Below the pieces are notes generated by a model. It saw only the letters and a program-made list of their open reading frames with translations. It was not told where the DNA came from and searched no databases. A DNA stretch of 64,000 bases from UBA1038 sp964481445 (GTDB lineage Bacteria; Bacillota; Clostridia; Christensenellales; Aristaeellaceae), in the NCBI GenBank assembly GCA_964481445.1, contig CAYZTQ010000001.1, positions 22,989 through 86,988 of the forward strand. The letters are read 5' to 3'. Of the stretch, positions 51,747 through 60,937 are shown piece after piece. Numbering within the stretch: position 1 is the first letter of the stretch; each line of letters opens with the position of its first letter. The position numbers were made by a program, and so were the translations under genes.

Positions 51747-51775
51747 TTTACCATGCCGCATGGCTATGCTATAAT
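51747..51775 (+). promoter_or_regulatory. Promoter of the membrane LuxR gene with palindrome in the spacer
   Basis: TTTACC, 17-bp spacer, TATAAT with an extended TGC. The 13-bp perfect palindrome CCATGCCGCATGG (51751-51763) sits between the -35 and -10, an operator-like place. Confidence 0.7.
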
Positions 51776-51813
51776 GCAAAAAAGAAGCCAAGCGTATGGA
51801 GGCTGGGTGAATA

Positions 51814-53199
51814 GTGAGCAGAAATGCAGCGCCGAAAATAACTGATCAGCATAAGGAGACCCGGCAGGCAGCCGGCAGCGGGCTTTTCAGCGCGGTCAAA
51901 GCGCTGCGCGGATCCCGGCTGCAGTATATGCTGATTTTTTCGCTGGCGCCCATCTTTCCCAACATGAAAAACAGCCTGATATCCGGCGCGCACAGCATCT
52001 GGGGGATGAACCCGACCTTTGCCATGGGCATCGCCTACTCGCTGGGGATAGGGCTGATTTTTCTGCTGATTCAGCCCGCCGCGCTGCACAGGGCGGCGCA
52101 GGTCATGTCCATGGCCACGGCGGCGTTGTTCGCCTTCTGGGTGACAGTACCGACGGGAGAGGCTGGCCCCTGGCTGGGCTTATTGTTCAGCCTGGGCCTC
52201 GGGTGCTGCTCCGGCCTTGCTCTTTTTGGCTTTACCTACGCGCTTAATGATACCGAAAGACTTTTTGGCGCGACGCTGACCGTTCTGTTCTGCATGCTGA
52301 GCCAGCTGATTATGTCGTTTCCTTTTTTACAGCACATGAGCGGCACCCTGTATCTGGGCGCGCAGGTGCTGGTCACCCTGCTGTGCCTGACCAGATTTCA
52401 TCCAGCTGACTATGCGGGCGAATTGCCAAGGCAGCCGGCACAGGGCCGTAAGCTCCTGGCTGTTATGCTGTCTTTCTTCTTCGCGCATCGGGCAGTCGTC
52501 TTTTTTTACTGCTATCTGCCCCACGCGTCCTACAACCCGCTGATCGGCCTAGCAAGTATCATTGTTTTTGCGGCCAGCGTGCTGTATATCTTCTTTCGGT
52601 TCAGATTCAACGTCTGGTATCTGGGCATCCTGTTTTTCGCGGGGATGCTCGTCAGCTATCTGATGCATCAGGCGCTTGGAAAAGAAGAAAGCCTGCTGTA
52701 CGCGGACATTCTGCAGGGCTTTGGCTATATGGGCTATATCGTTTCCTACTATCTGCTGGGCTCCACCCTGAAGCGCCAGGCGGATTATCGCCGCTTCCGC
52801 CTGATTATCCTGGTGATCTTCGTTTGCTCCATGGTGTTGCATGTTGTGCCGGGCACGCTGAATCAGCGCGTTCCCCAGCACATGCCTCTGATTGGCGGGC
52901 TGATGACGCTTGGCTTCTTTATTCTGTTCGCTTTGCTGTCGCCTGTTTTTTCGGACGAGGTCTTTTCCAGAGCGCAGGAGGATCCGGCGCTGCGTCGGCG
53001 TCAGCGCATGCAGCAATACGGCCTGACCGCCAGAGAACAGGAAATCGTCCTGCTTTTACTGCAGGGCAATCTGCTGAAGGAATGCGCCGCCGCGCTGGAT
53101 ATTTCGCTGGATACCGTCAAGTTTCACAGCAGAAACATTTATAAAAAGCTAGGCATCAGCGGGCGAAATGAGCTGCTGAACGCCTTTAAAGACGCGTAA
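51814..53199 (+). CDS. Polytopic membrane protein with C-terminal LuxR-type DNA-binding domain
   Basis: 461 residues, GTG start 10 nt after GGAGG. Residues about 35-390 hold ten or more hydrophobic helices in an MFS-like layout. The last 65 residues are a LuxR/GerE helix-turn-helix: YGLTAREQEIVLLLLQGN, KECAAALDISLDTVKFHSRN, IYKKLGISGRNELL. Such MFS-LuxR proteins are one-component membrane regulators; the ligand is unknown. It converges with the sugar-type ABC operon (20-nt gap, no real terminator), which could be a target, but it has its own promoter. Confidence 0.88.
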   Translation: MSRNAAPKITDQHKETRQAAGSGLFSAVKALRGSRLQYMLIFSLAPIFPNMKNSLISGAHSIWGMNPTFAMGIAYSLGIGLIFLLIQPAALHRAAQVMSMATAALFAFWVTVPTGEAGPWLGLLFSLGLGCCSGLALFGFTYALNDTERLFGATLTVLFCMLSQLIMSFPFLQHMSGTLYLGAQVLVTLLCLTRFHPADYAGELPRQPAQGRKLLAVMLSFFFAHRAVVFFYCYLPHASYNPLIGLASIIVFAASVLYIFFRFRFNVWYLGILFFAGMLVSYLMHQALGKEESLLYADILQGFGYMGYIVSYYLLGSTLKRQADYRRFRLIILVIFVCSMVLHVVPGTLNQRVPQHMPLIGGLMTLGFFILFALLSPVFSDEVFSRAQEDPALRRRQRMQQYGLTAREQEIVLLLLQGNLLKECAAALDISLDTVKFHSRNIYKKLGISGRNELLNAFKDA

Positions 53200-53219
53200 A
53201 AATCTATATATGGCTACAG

Positions 53220-54221
53220 TCAGCCTTTGATGCCGCCCCTCGCCACGCCGTTGATGATCTGCTTTCTCGCAAAGAGGAAGAGCAGGATCATCGGCAGCAC
53301 CACCACGGTAGAGGCGGCCAGCATCTGCTCGTTGTTGGAGCCGACCTCGGTGGTAAAGGTATAGAGGCCGAAGGGCAGGGTGCGGTTGGCGTCCGTCTTG
53401 ATGACGAGCAGCGGCCACATAAAGCTGTTCCACGAGGCCAGGCCGTTGAGCAAAATGATGGTTACCAGCGAGGGGCGGGCGATGGGCACCATCACCTTCC
53501 ACAGGTAGCGCCAGTTGGTGCAGCCGTCTACGCGGGCGGACCAGTAAAGCCCGTCCGGGATAGTTTGAAAGAAATTGCGCAGGATATAGGTGTAGAAAAT
53601 ACTGCTGGTAAAGGGGATGACCAGCGCGAAGCGGGTATCGTTCAGGCCGACCCGTACGATGGTCTGGTAGTTAGTGATGACCAGCATTTCAAAGGGCACC
53701 ATCATCATGCTGAGCAGCAGCGAGAAGAGCACCTCCCGCCCCGGGAAATTGAGCCTTGAAAAGGCGAAGGAAGCCAGGATGGTGGTGATGGCGGTGGTGG
53801 CCACGCTGGCGCTGGTGATCATGACGGAATTGATGAAATACTTTTCAAAGGGCGCTGTCTTGAGCGCGATGCGGAAGTTCTCAAAGTTCAGCCAGTTTCT
53901 GGGCAGCCAGGTCGGGGGATAGATGCTCATCTCGGCCGAGGTCTTAAAGGACGAGGAAATCATCCAGTAAAAGGGAAAGATCATGATCAGCGCGCCGACC
54001 ACGAGCAGAAAATACAGCGTGGTTCTGGCCGTGCCCTGACGCGTGCGGTAGGAATGGTTGAGAAAGAGACCGGCCGCCGCCGCGAGGATGCCGCCCGCGA
54101 TAAGACCAGCGGCTCCCGCGCGGTTGGAAAGTGAGAGAAAGGCGACGAGGCCCATGACGGCCAACAGAGTGCCGGAAGCGTACAGCCCGGTGCCCAGACG
54201 TTTTTTCAGCAGTTTATCCAA
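53220..54221 (-). CDS. Carbohydrate-type ABC permease, MalG family
   Basis: 333 residues. Two extra hydrophobic segments (about 12-52) precede the normal six-helix MalG body that starts at TTLYFLLVVGALIMIFPFYWMI. The EAA loop is SARVDGCTNWRYLWKVMVPI. Pairs with the MalF-type gene 14 nt upstream. Last gene of the minus-strand importer operon. Confidence 0.93.
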   Translation of the reverse strand: MDKLLKKRLGTGLYASGTLLAVMGLVAFLSLSNRAGAAGLIAGGILAAAAGLFLNHSYRTRQGTARTTLYFLLVVGALIMIFPFYWMISSSFKTSAEMSIYPPTWLPRNWLNFENFRIALKTAPFEKYFINSVMITSASVATTAITTILASFAFSRLNFPGREVLFSLLLSMMMVPFEMLVITNYQTIVRVGLNDTRFALVIPFTSSIFYTYILRNFFQTIPDGLYWSARVDGCTNWRYLWKVMVPIARPSLVTIILLNGLASWNSFMWPLLVIKTDANRTLPFGLYTFTTEVGSNNEQMLAASTVVVLPMILLFLFARKQIINGVARGGIKG

Positions 54222-54235
54222 TTCCGTCCGCCTCC

Positions 54236-55765
54236 TCAGTCATATTTCCACTTGCGCTGGATAAAGCGCTGCAACGCCGTGAAAAGCAGGATGAATACAA
54301 ACAGGATGATGGCCGCCGCGGCCGACCGGCCCAGCTCATTCTTTTCACGCAGCATATCAAAGATATAATACACCACGGTATACAGGTTGCTGACAGGACC
54401 GGGCGTGCCGTTAAAAAGCACGTTGACCTCGGTAAACACCTTGAAGGCGGAGATGGAGTTGATGATCAGCACCAGCCCGATGGTGGGGGAGAGCAGCGGC
54501 AGGGTGATGCGTCTGAAAATTCGGAACTGCCTGGCCCCGTCTACCTTGGCCACGGTATAGAAGGTATCGTCAATGTTCTGCAGGCCGCTCAGCAGCAGGA
54601 TGATGGTGAAGGGCAGGGCTGACCAGATGCCGAAAATCACCAGCACCGTCATGGAGTGCGAAGCGTGCTGCAGCCAGTTGATCTTATCCACCCCGAACAC
54701 GCCGAGCAGGGCGTTGAGCACGCCGAACTCGCGATTGAAGATCCAGCGCCAGACAAGGCCCACCGCCGTGATGGAGGTGACCATCGGCAAAAAGTAGGAG
54801 GTCTGAAAGACGGAGGCAAGCCGCAGCTTCTGGTTGAGCAGGTAGGCAATGATGATGGCCAGCGCCGTCGAGATGGGTACGGTGTACATGACATACAGAA
54901 AAGTGTTGCCAAGTCCCTGCAGAAAGTAGTTGGTGGTGCCTGGGGTGCCATTGATGACATCCACGTAGTTGCCAAGGCCCCAGCCGGTAAAGCTGCCCTC
55001 CAGCCTATAACGCTCCTGAAAGCTCATGATGACAACGCGTACGATGGGGTAGAGCGTAAAGATGGCGACGCCGATAAAAAAGGGAAGCAGATAATCCACA
55101 GGCTCAAGCAGCTCGCCCACCCGCGCGCGCTTACGCTCATCATAGCGCAGCCAGGCAAACAGCAGCGCGCCGGCGAACAGCAGGCAGAAGCTGCCAAGGG
55201 CAAGCAGCGGCATATAGTAATACATCAGTCCGTAGCCTGCTTCCGTCACCCGCAGGGAGAGGCGGGTTTTGGCAAGGCTCGTGGCCTCCTCCGCGGCGGC
55301 AACGGCGGCGGCAATGCGTGCAACAAGCTCGTCCTCGCCTGCCTGAAACGCCTGCGCGATGACGGCGCTTTTTTCCGCGTCAGAGACACGCTTCAATACG
55401 CCGCCCAGCAGCGTCTCCACTGAGCCGCGGGCAATCTCCTCATTGGAAAGCCCCTGCGCTACGGAAGAAGCAATGCTCTCCTTCAGCTTGCGCTTGCGCG
55501 AGTCAATGCCGGTTTTCACCTGCCGTTCGCTGCCGGGCTCTGCGCTGTTTGCCAGCTCCTGCACAGCGCCGGCAGCTGATGCCAGGTGGGCGTCCACCCG
55601 CACCACGCTTTTCTGCTCCAGCGTGCGCGCGTCCAGCGCCCTGTAGCCATACAGACCCAGACCCAGCAGAACAAGGCCGAGCAGGGCAAAGACGATGATA
55701 TGCAAAAGCAGACGCTTGACGCCCGGCCGGGTTTTTCTGATTTTTGCCTGACTGCTTTCCTGCAT
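54236..55765 (-). CDS. Carbohydrate-type ABC permease, MalF family, with N-terminal extension
   Basis: 509 residues; MalF/UgpA-type permeases are commonly near 300. One helix (about 20-42) is followed by about 140 mostly helical, charged residues (SRKRKLKESIASSVAQGLSN, VARIAAAVAAAEEATSLA), a second helix near 185-205, and then the standard permease body from YLLPFFIGVAIFTLYPIVRV. The EAA loop is VAKVDGARQFRIFRRITLPL. The extra segment is probably extracytoplasmic. Start shares bases with the ATPase stop (TGATG). Confidence 0.92.
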   Translation of the reverse strand: MQESSQAKIRKTRPGVKRLLLHIIVFALLGLVLLGLGLYGYRALDARTLEQKSVVRVDAHLASAAGAVQELANSAEPGSERQVKTGIDSRKRKLKESIASSVAQGLSNEEIARGSVETLLGGVLKRVSDAEKSAVIAQAFQAGEDELVARIAAAVAAAEEATSLAKTRLSLRVTEAGYGLMYYYMPLLALGSFCLLFAGALLFAWLRYDERKRARVGELLEPVDYLLPFFIGVAIFTLYPIVRVVIMSFQERYRLEGSFTGWGLGNYVDVINGTPGTTNYFLQGLGNTFLYVMYTVPISTALAIIIAYLLNQKLRLASVFQTSYFLPMVTSITAVGLVWRWIFNREFGVLNALLGVFGVDKINWLQHASHSMTVLVIFGIWSALPFTIILLLSGLQNIDDTFYTVAKVDGARQFRIFRRITLPLLSPTIGLVLIINSISAFKVFTEVNVLFNGTPGPVSNLYTVVYYIFDMLREKNELGRSAAAAIILFVFILLFTALQRFIQRKWKYD

Positions 55766-56826
55766 CAGTAGCGCGCCCCCGTCTCAAAATCAAACACAAA
55801 GGTGCCGCGGCTGCGCAGCCCCAGGTGTACCGTGTCGCCCTTTTTGAGCCCGTAGTCGGAGGAGATATAGGCCCTGAAACTGTGCCCGCCGAAGCGGAGC
55901 TGCGCCATCTCTTCCTTGCCCATCTGGTACACATTTTCTACAAGACAGCTCATGCGGTCGGGCGCCGGCCCCTCTTCCACCAGAAAGCTCTCGGCTCGGA
56001 TAGCGAGGTTGACCTTGGTGCCGTCCGGCACCGAGGCAAAGCCCGGCAGCGTCAGCGATGCGCCTTGATCGGCCCTGAACACGCCGCCTGAAATAACGCC
56101 GGGAATGTTGTTGATGGGCGGGTTACCGAGGAAGTCGGCCACAAACTGGTTGTGCGGGTCGTTGTACAGCTCCTGCGGCTTGGCGTGCTGCTGCAGCACG
56201 CCGTCCTTCATCAGCACAATGTGGTCGGAGATGGACATGGCCTCTTCCTGGTCGTGGGTGACAAAAATGGTGGTTACCTTGGTTTCCTGCTGAATGCGGC
56301 GGATCTCCTCGCGCATTTCAAGCCGCAGACGGGCGTCAAGGTTGGAAAGCGGCTCGTCCAGCAGCAGCAGGCGGGGCTTTTTGACCAGCGCCCGCGCGAT
56401 GGCGACGCGCTGCTGCTGGCCGCCGGACAGCTGCCTGGGCTTGCGGCCCAGCATGTTCTCCATATGGACAAGCCGGGCCATCTCCGCCGCGCGCTCCTCG
56501 CGCTCGGCTTTCGGCACCTTTTGGATCTCCAGCGGGAAACAGATATTGCCCATCACCGTCATGTGGGGGTACAGGGCGTAGTTCTGAAAGACCAGCCCGA
56601 TGCCGCGCTGCTCGGGGGCGATATCGGTGACATCCTCCCCGTCAAAGAATATTTTGCCGCCAGATACCGGCAGAATGCCCGCCAGCATATTGAGCACCGT
56701 ACTCTTGCCGCAGCCCGAAGGCCCCAGCAGACAGACCAGTTCGCCGTCTTCCAGCGTCACGCTGAAATTGTCGACAGCCGTGAAGTGTCCGAATTTCTTG
56801 CTGAGGTTTTCCATCACAACGCGCAT
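55765..56826 (-). CDS. ABC importer ATPase, UgpC/MsmX type
   Basis: 353 residues. Walker A GPSGCGKST (about 35-43), signature LSGGQQQRVAIARAL, Walker B RLLLLDEPLSNLDARLR, H-loop FVTHDQEEAMSI, then a C-terminal TOBE-type regulatory domain (about 240-353). ATPases of this group often energise several sugar importers; here it may also serve the ATPase-less permeases at 26119-27856. The gene follows a hairpin that separates it from the binding-protein gene. Confidence 0.95.
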   Translation of the reverse strand: MRVVMENLSKKFGHFTAVDNFSVTLEDGELVCLLGPSGCGKSTVLNMLAGILPVSGGKIFFDGEDVTDIAPEQRGIGLVFQNYALYPHMTVMGNICFPLEIQKVPKAEREERAAEMARLVHMENMLGRKPRQLSGGQQQRVAIARALVKKPRLLLLDEPLSNLDARLRLEMREEIRRIQQETKVTTIFVTHDQEEAMSISDHIVLMKDGVLQQHAKPQELYNDPHNQFVADFLGNPPINNIPGVISGGVFRADQGASLTLPGFASVPDGTKVNLAIRAESFLVEEGPAPDRMSCLVENVYQMGKEEMAQLRFGGHSFRAYISSDYGLKKGDTVHLGLRSRGTFVFDFETGARY

Positions 56827-56850
56827 CGCTGAATTCTCCCATCGATTAAA

Positions 56851-56886
56851 TGAAAAGAGGGGGCTGCCGCTCAGCAGCAGCCCCCG
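56851..56886 (-). terminator. Intra-operon terminator between binding protein and ATPase
   Basis: GGGGGCTGC / GCAGCCCCC, 9-nt loop, then TCTTTTC on the minus strand. Such a leaky terminator would give more binding protein than transporter. Confidence 0.75.
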
Positions 56887-56894
56887 GGAAAGCC

Positions 56895-58981
56895 TTATTT
56901 GTCTTGCAGGGCGGCGTTGGAAACAGTGACAGCCTCAGTCCAGGCTTCGTCAACGGTCAGGTCGCCGAGAGCGGCCTTTTCGATGGCGGCCTTGAGGGCG
57001 TCACGCACCACGTTGGCGCCTTCCACTGCGGGCAGGGAGCCGGCGATGTTCAGGTTCTTGGCGACGGCGTTCAGCGCCTGCGCGGCCAGCGTATCCTGAG
57101 CGATGTAGGCCTTATAGGCATCGGTCTCCTTGGTCCAGCTGTAGGGAGCCAGCGCGGTCACAGCCTCCACCCAGCCGGCGTTCACATCGGCGGAGATGAA
57201 GTACTTCACAAACTCGTAGGCAGCCTGCGCCCTCGCGTCGTCCTTGTAGTTGAACACGATGGGGCCGCGGTTCCAGGAAGGATACCAGGTCGCGGCGGGC
57301 ACGGGCGCCATGGCGAACTCAAAAGCGTCGTCAGCGGGCTTGATGTAGGGGAAGCCAGCGGAGGAGCCGATGTAGCTGGCCACGATGCCGGCGTTGAAGT
57401 CTTCGGAGAAGTAGTTGCCGGAGGATTTGATCAGGAAGTAGCCTTCCTTCACCATGTCAACCAGCCACTGAACCTTGGCGCGCACTTCGGGCGTATCGAA
57501 GAGAACTTCCTTCTTCTCCACGTCGATGTAACCGGCGCCGGCGGTCTCCATGATGAACATCTGCACCAGGTCGGTCAGGCTGTCGCAGCCCAGGGCGGCG
57601 ATGCCCTTCTGCTCCTTGATGGTCTTGGCAGCGGCTTCCATCTCTTCCCAGGTGGTGGGCACGGCGATCTTCAGCTCGTCAAACAGGGTCTTGTTGTAGA
57701 AGAGGATCGGGCCGGTGGTGTAGGCGGGCAGATAGTGGATGCCGCCGTCCACAAAGGCCTTGACCTCGCCATTCATGACGCCCTCGGTCAGGGAATCGTC
57801 AAAGCCTTCGATGCCGATTTCTTCGTCGTAGATATACTGGCTCAGATCGGTCAGATAGCCGCCGCTCACATAGCTGGCGGCCTCGGAGGCATAGTTGAAG
57901 ATGATGTCAGGGCCGACGCCCGCGATTACGGCGCTCTTCACGTTGCCCAGGAAGCCGTCATAGGGCTGGCTCAGCAGCTCAATCTCGTACTTGTCCTGAG
58001 AAGCGTTGAAATCGGCCACAGCCTTGGCCAGGTATTCTTCCTGACCCTTGGTGAAGGTATGCCAGATGCTGGCCTTGACCTTGCCGGTCGCGGGCATCAC
58101 TTCGGCAGCCATATCTTCGGCCTTCTCGCCGACGGCGGCGGCAGCTTCGGTCATGGCGTCCTTGACCTCTTCGGCCTTTTCGGCCACGGCGGCAACGGCT
58201 TCTTCAGCCTTCTCACCGGCAGCGGCAGCCACTTCGGCCACAGCGTCTTTGGCGGTTTCGGCAGTCTCAGCCACGGCGGCGACGGCTTCTTCGGCCTTGT
58301 CACCGGCAGCGGCGGCCATTTCGGTCACGGCGTCCTNNNNNNNNNNNNNNNNNNNNNNNNNNNNNNNNNNNNNNNNNNNNNNNNNNNNNNNNNNNNNNNN
58401 NNNNNNNNNNNNNNNNNNNNNNNNNNNNNNNNNNNNACGGCTTCTTCGGCCTTGTCACCGGCAGCGGCGGCCATTTCGGTCACGGCGTCCTTGGCGGTTT
58501 CGGCAGTCTCGGCCACGGCGGCGACGGCTTCTTCGGCCTTGTCACCGGCAGCGGCGGCCACTTCGGTCACGGCGTCCTTGGCGGTTTCGGCAGTCTCGGC
58601 CACGGCGGCAACGGCTTCTTCGGCCTTTTGCTCAACCGCGGCGACAGCCTCGGTAGTGGTTTCCTTGGCCTGCGAGGCCATGTCGGCTACGGCAGCAGCG
58701 GCGTCTTCAGCCTTGGGGGCTGCTTCGGCGGCAGGGGCTTCGGTAGCGGGCTCAGCAGTGGGGGCTTCGGTAGCTGGCTCCGCGGTCGGCGCTTCGGTAG
58801 CGGGCTCCGCAGTGGGCGCCTCAGTGGCAGCCTCGGTCGCCGCGGGCGCGGCTTCAGGGGCCTGCGTTACTTCCGCGGGAACGGGAGCTTCGGGGGCGGG
58901 CTTGGTGGCGAAGTAGATGCCGACAGCGGCGGCAACCACAAGTACGACCACTAAGATAGTAGACCATGTTTTCTTGGACAT
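56895..58981 (-). CDS. Stalked extracellular solute-binding protein (family 1), split by an assembly gap
   Basis: One gene read across 100 Ns. It starts MSKKTWSTILVVVLVVAAAVG: an uncleaved-looking anchor with no lipobox. A TEAPTAEPA repeat (four 9-residue units, the last degenerate) and a 29-residue alanine/glutamate-rich helical repeat (DKAEEAVAAVAETAETAKDA...) form a long stalk. The ligand-binding domain runs from KASIWHTFTKGQEEYLAKAV to the end, with YNKTLFDELKIAVPTTWEEM and the NRGPIVFNYK and AYEFVKYFIS motifs of sugar-binding proteins. The frame appears shifted only because the gap length is arbitrary: a true gap of 32 + 87n nt restores both repeat phase and frame. Minimum about 672 residues. 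First gene of the importer operon. Confidence 0.88.
58109..58625 (-). repeat. 87-bp tandem repeats encoding a 29-residue helical stalk unit
   Basis: Units begin (plus strand, ACGGCTTCTTC) at 58195, 58282, 58437, 58524 and 58611, with a degenerate copy before 58195. Spacing is exactly 87 bp on each side of the gap. Neighbouring copies are nearly identical, which explains the assembly break. Confidence 0.9.
58337..58436. other. Assembly gap of 100 Ns
   Basis: All bases are N. The gap starts 55 nt into one repeat and ends at the start of another, so the missing length is 32 nt plus a multiple of 87 if the array is regular. Confidence 0.97.
58738..58818 (-). repeat. 27-bp repeats encoding TEAPTAEPA
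   Basis: Three 27-bp units starting at 58738, 58765 and 58792 (plus strand CTTCGGTAG), with a degenerate fourth at 58819. They encode the Pro/Thr/Glu-rich part of the stalk next to the membrane anchor. Confidence 0.85.
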
Positions 58982-59055
58982 ATTATCCTCCCTGGTATTT
59001 TTTGAGCGTACACGCTAAAGATTTATAAGCAGGCGCATCACTCAATGCCTTTTGT

Positions 59056-59084
59056 ATTATACCCGTTCATAAAAGTGTTTACAA
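59056..59084 (-). promoter_or_regulatory. Promoter of the stalked binding-protein operon
   Basis: Minus-strand TTGTAA, 17-bp spacer, TATAAT. The leader of about 70 nt contains the palindrome AGCGTACACGCT (59005-59016) close to the start codon, a possible operator or small hairpin. Confidence 0.8.
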
Positions 59085-59155
59085 CTCTTGTGACCCGTCC
59101 GTCAGGCGCGAGCAAAGGTTTTACCCGGAATTTACACATGCGCTGCAAGCAAACG

Positions 59156-60937
59156 CTATTCCGCCTCGAACTGCGCCGCGTAGAGCGCCGCGTAAAAGCC
59201 GCGCAGCCGCATCAGTTCCTCGTGCTTTCCCTGCTCCACAATGCTGCCGCCGCGTATGACCAGGATGTTGTCCGCGTTTTCAATGGTGGAAAGGCGGTGG
59301 GCGATGATGAAGGCGGTTTTGCCTGCCGTCAGCCTGCGCATGGCGGCCTGTATCTGCCGTTCCGTCTGCGTATCCACATTAGAGGTAGCTTCATCCAGTA
59401 TCAGCATCGGCGCGTCGGACAGCATGGCCCGCGCGATGGTGAGCAGCTGCTTTTGCCCCTTGGAGATGCTCGTGCCTTCCGCGCCGATGACGGTATCATA
59501 GCCCTCCGGAAGGCATCTGATAAAGCCATCCGCTTTGGCCGCGCGCGCGGCAGCCTCCACCTCTTCGCGCGTGGCCTGCGGCCTTGCGTAGGCGATATTC
59601 TCGTGAATGGTGCCGCCAAACAGCCAGGAATCCTGCAGCACCATGCTGTAGGCGCGCCGCAGGCTTTTTCGGGTCAGGCCGTAGATATCCCGCCCGTCAA
59701 GCAGCAGGCTGCCGGAATCCGCGTCATAAAAACGCATCAGGAGGTTGATCAGCGTGGTCTTGCCTGCGCCCGTCGGGCCGACGATGGCGGTGACGGAGCC
59801 CGCGGGGGCCAGCATGTTAAAGTGCTCGATCACCGGGATGGAAGGCTCGTAGCGGAAGGAGACATCGCTGGCCAGAACGTCGCCCTTGACCTCACTCAGC
59901 GCGAAGGCACCCGGCGCGTCGGCTTTTTCCGGGGGTTCGTCAATCATGCGAAACACCCGCTCTGCCGCGGCGAAGGCGCTTTGCAGGTCGCCTAAAATGT
60001 TCGCCGTCTCGTTGATGGGACCCGAGAATTTGCGGGAGTACTGGATAAAGGAAGAAATGTCGCCAAGGCCCACACGGCCCGCCAGATAGAGCAGCGAACC
60101 GAACATGCTGATCAGGGCGAGCGAAATGTTGTTGATAAAGTTGACCGAGGGGCCGACCAGCGTGCCGAAATACTCGCTGGTGGTGTAGGCGTCGACCGCC
60201 TGTCTGTTGATCTGGTCAAACTCGTCCAGCACCTGCGCTTCCCGCCCGTAGGCCTTGGTGGTCAGCTGACCGGCCATCATTTCTTCCATATAGCCGTTCA
60301 GCTCGCCCAGCCTGGCCGAGCGTTTTCGGAAAAGCGGCTTGGTTTTTCCGGTGATCCAGCGCGTATACAGCGCGGTCAGCGGCACGGTGAAGGCGAAAAT
60401 CAGCACCAGCTGCGGCTGGATGGACAGCATCAGCACCAGCGAGACGCTGACGGTGATCAGGCTGTTGAGAATCTGCAGGAAATCGGTGGACAGGCTTTCG
60501 TTGACCGTATCCACGTCGTAGGAAAGCACACTGATCAGGTCGCCGGCCTGATGCCTGTCAAAAAAGCCGACCGGCAGGCTGGTCAGCCGGTCAAACACAT
60601 CCTTGCGCATGCGGTAAGTGGTGTTGCGCGTTAGGCGGACAGTGACACGCCCCAGCAGATAACCAGAAAGGGAGGAGGCCAGGTAACAGGCGGCCATCAG
60701 AGTGGTATAGAGAAAAAGCTTTTCATAATCCGCCTCGCCCGGGCCGATGCCGATCGCGTCGATGGCAAGGCCGGAGAGCTTCGGGCCGACCAGAGACAGA
60801 GCGTTTGTCAGGATGACCAATAGCACTGCCAGCACCAGCAGAAGGCGGTACTTGCCCAAATACAGCCACAGTCGCCTCAGCAACTTCAGTCGGGGGATCT
60901 TCGGCGCCTGCCGGGCGGAAGAAGGCTTATTGCTCAT
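59156..60937 (-). CDS. ABC exporter half-transporter B (consensus catalytic glutamate)
   Basis: 593 residues: six membrane helices (about 25-310), then an ATPase domain with Walker A GPTGAGKTTLINLL, Walker B MLILDEATSNVDTQTE and H-loop IIAHRLST. The signature is ISKGQKQ instead of LSGGQ. It overlaps the partner gene by 11 nt. The noncanonical signature pairs with the partner's altered Walker B to form one degenerate site, as in TM287/288-type heterodimers. Probably exports drugs, lipids or peptides. Confidence 0.93.
   Translation of the reverse strand: MSNKPSSARQAPKIPRLKLLRRLWLYLGKYRLLLVLAVLLVILTNALSLVGPKLSGLAIDAIGIGPGEADYEKLFLYTTLMAACYLASSLSGYLLGRVTVRLTRNTTYRMRKDVFDRLTSLPVGFFDRHQAGDLISVLSYDVDTVNESLSTDFLQILNSLITVSVSLVLMLSIQPQLVLIFAFTVPLTALYTRWITGKTKPLFRKRSARLGELNGYMEEMMAGQLTTKAYGREAQVLDEFDQINRQAVDAYTTSEYFGTLVGPSVNFINNISLALISMFGSLLYLAGRVGLGDISSFIQYSRKFSGPINETANILGDLQSAFAAAERVFRMIDEPPEKADAPGAFALSEVKGDVLASDVSFRYEPSIPVIEHFNMLAPAGSVTAIVGPTGAGKTTLINLLMRFYDADSGSLLLDGRDIYGLTRKSLRRAYSMVLQDSWLFGGTIHENIAYARPQATREEVEAAARAAKADGFIRCLPEGYDTVIGAEGTSISKGQKQLLTIARAMLSDAPMLILDEATSNVDTQTERQIQAAMRRLTAGKTAFIIAHRLSTIENADNILVIRGGSIVEQGKHEELMRLRGFYAALYAAQFEAE

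Noticed and set aside
53200..53230. Terminator between the LuxR gene and the convergent permease gene
   Set aside because: Only a 4-bp GGCT/AGCC stem without a T-run; too weak to call.
58195..58625. Tandem 87-bp repeats considered as a CRISPR array or other noncoding array
   Set aside because: There are no unique spacers; the units are contiguous, a multiple of three and in frame within a gene.
56850..58916. Plus-strand frame across the N gap with Gly/His/Ser-rich repeats
   Set aside because: Antisense of the stalked binding-protein gene; the repeat gives an open frame on both strands.
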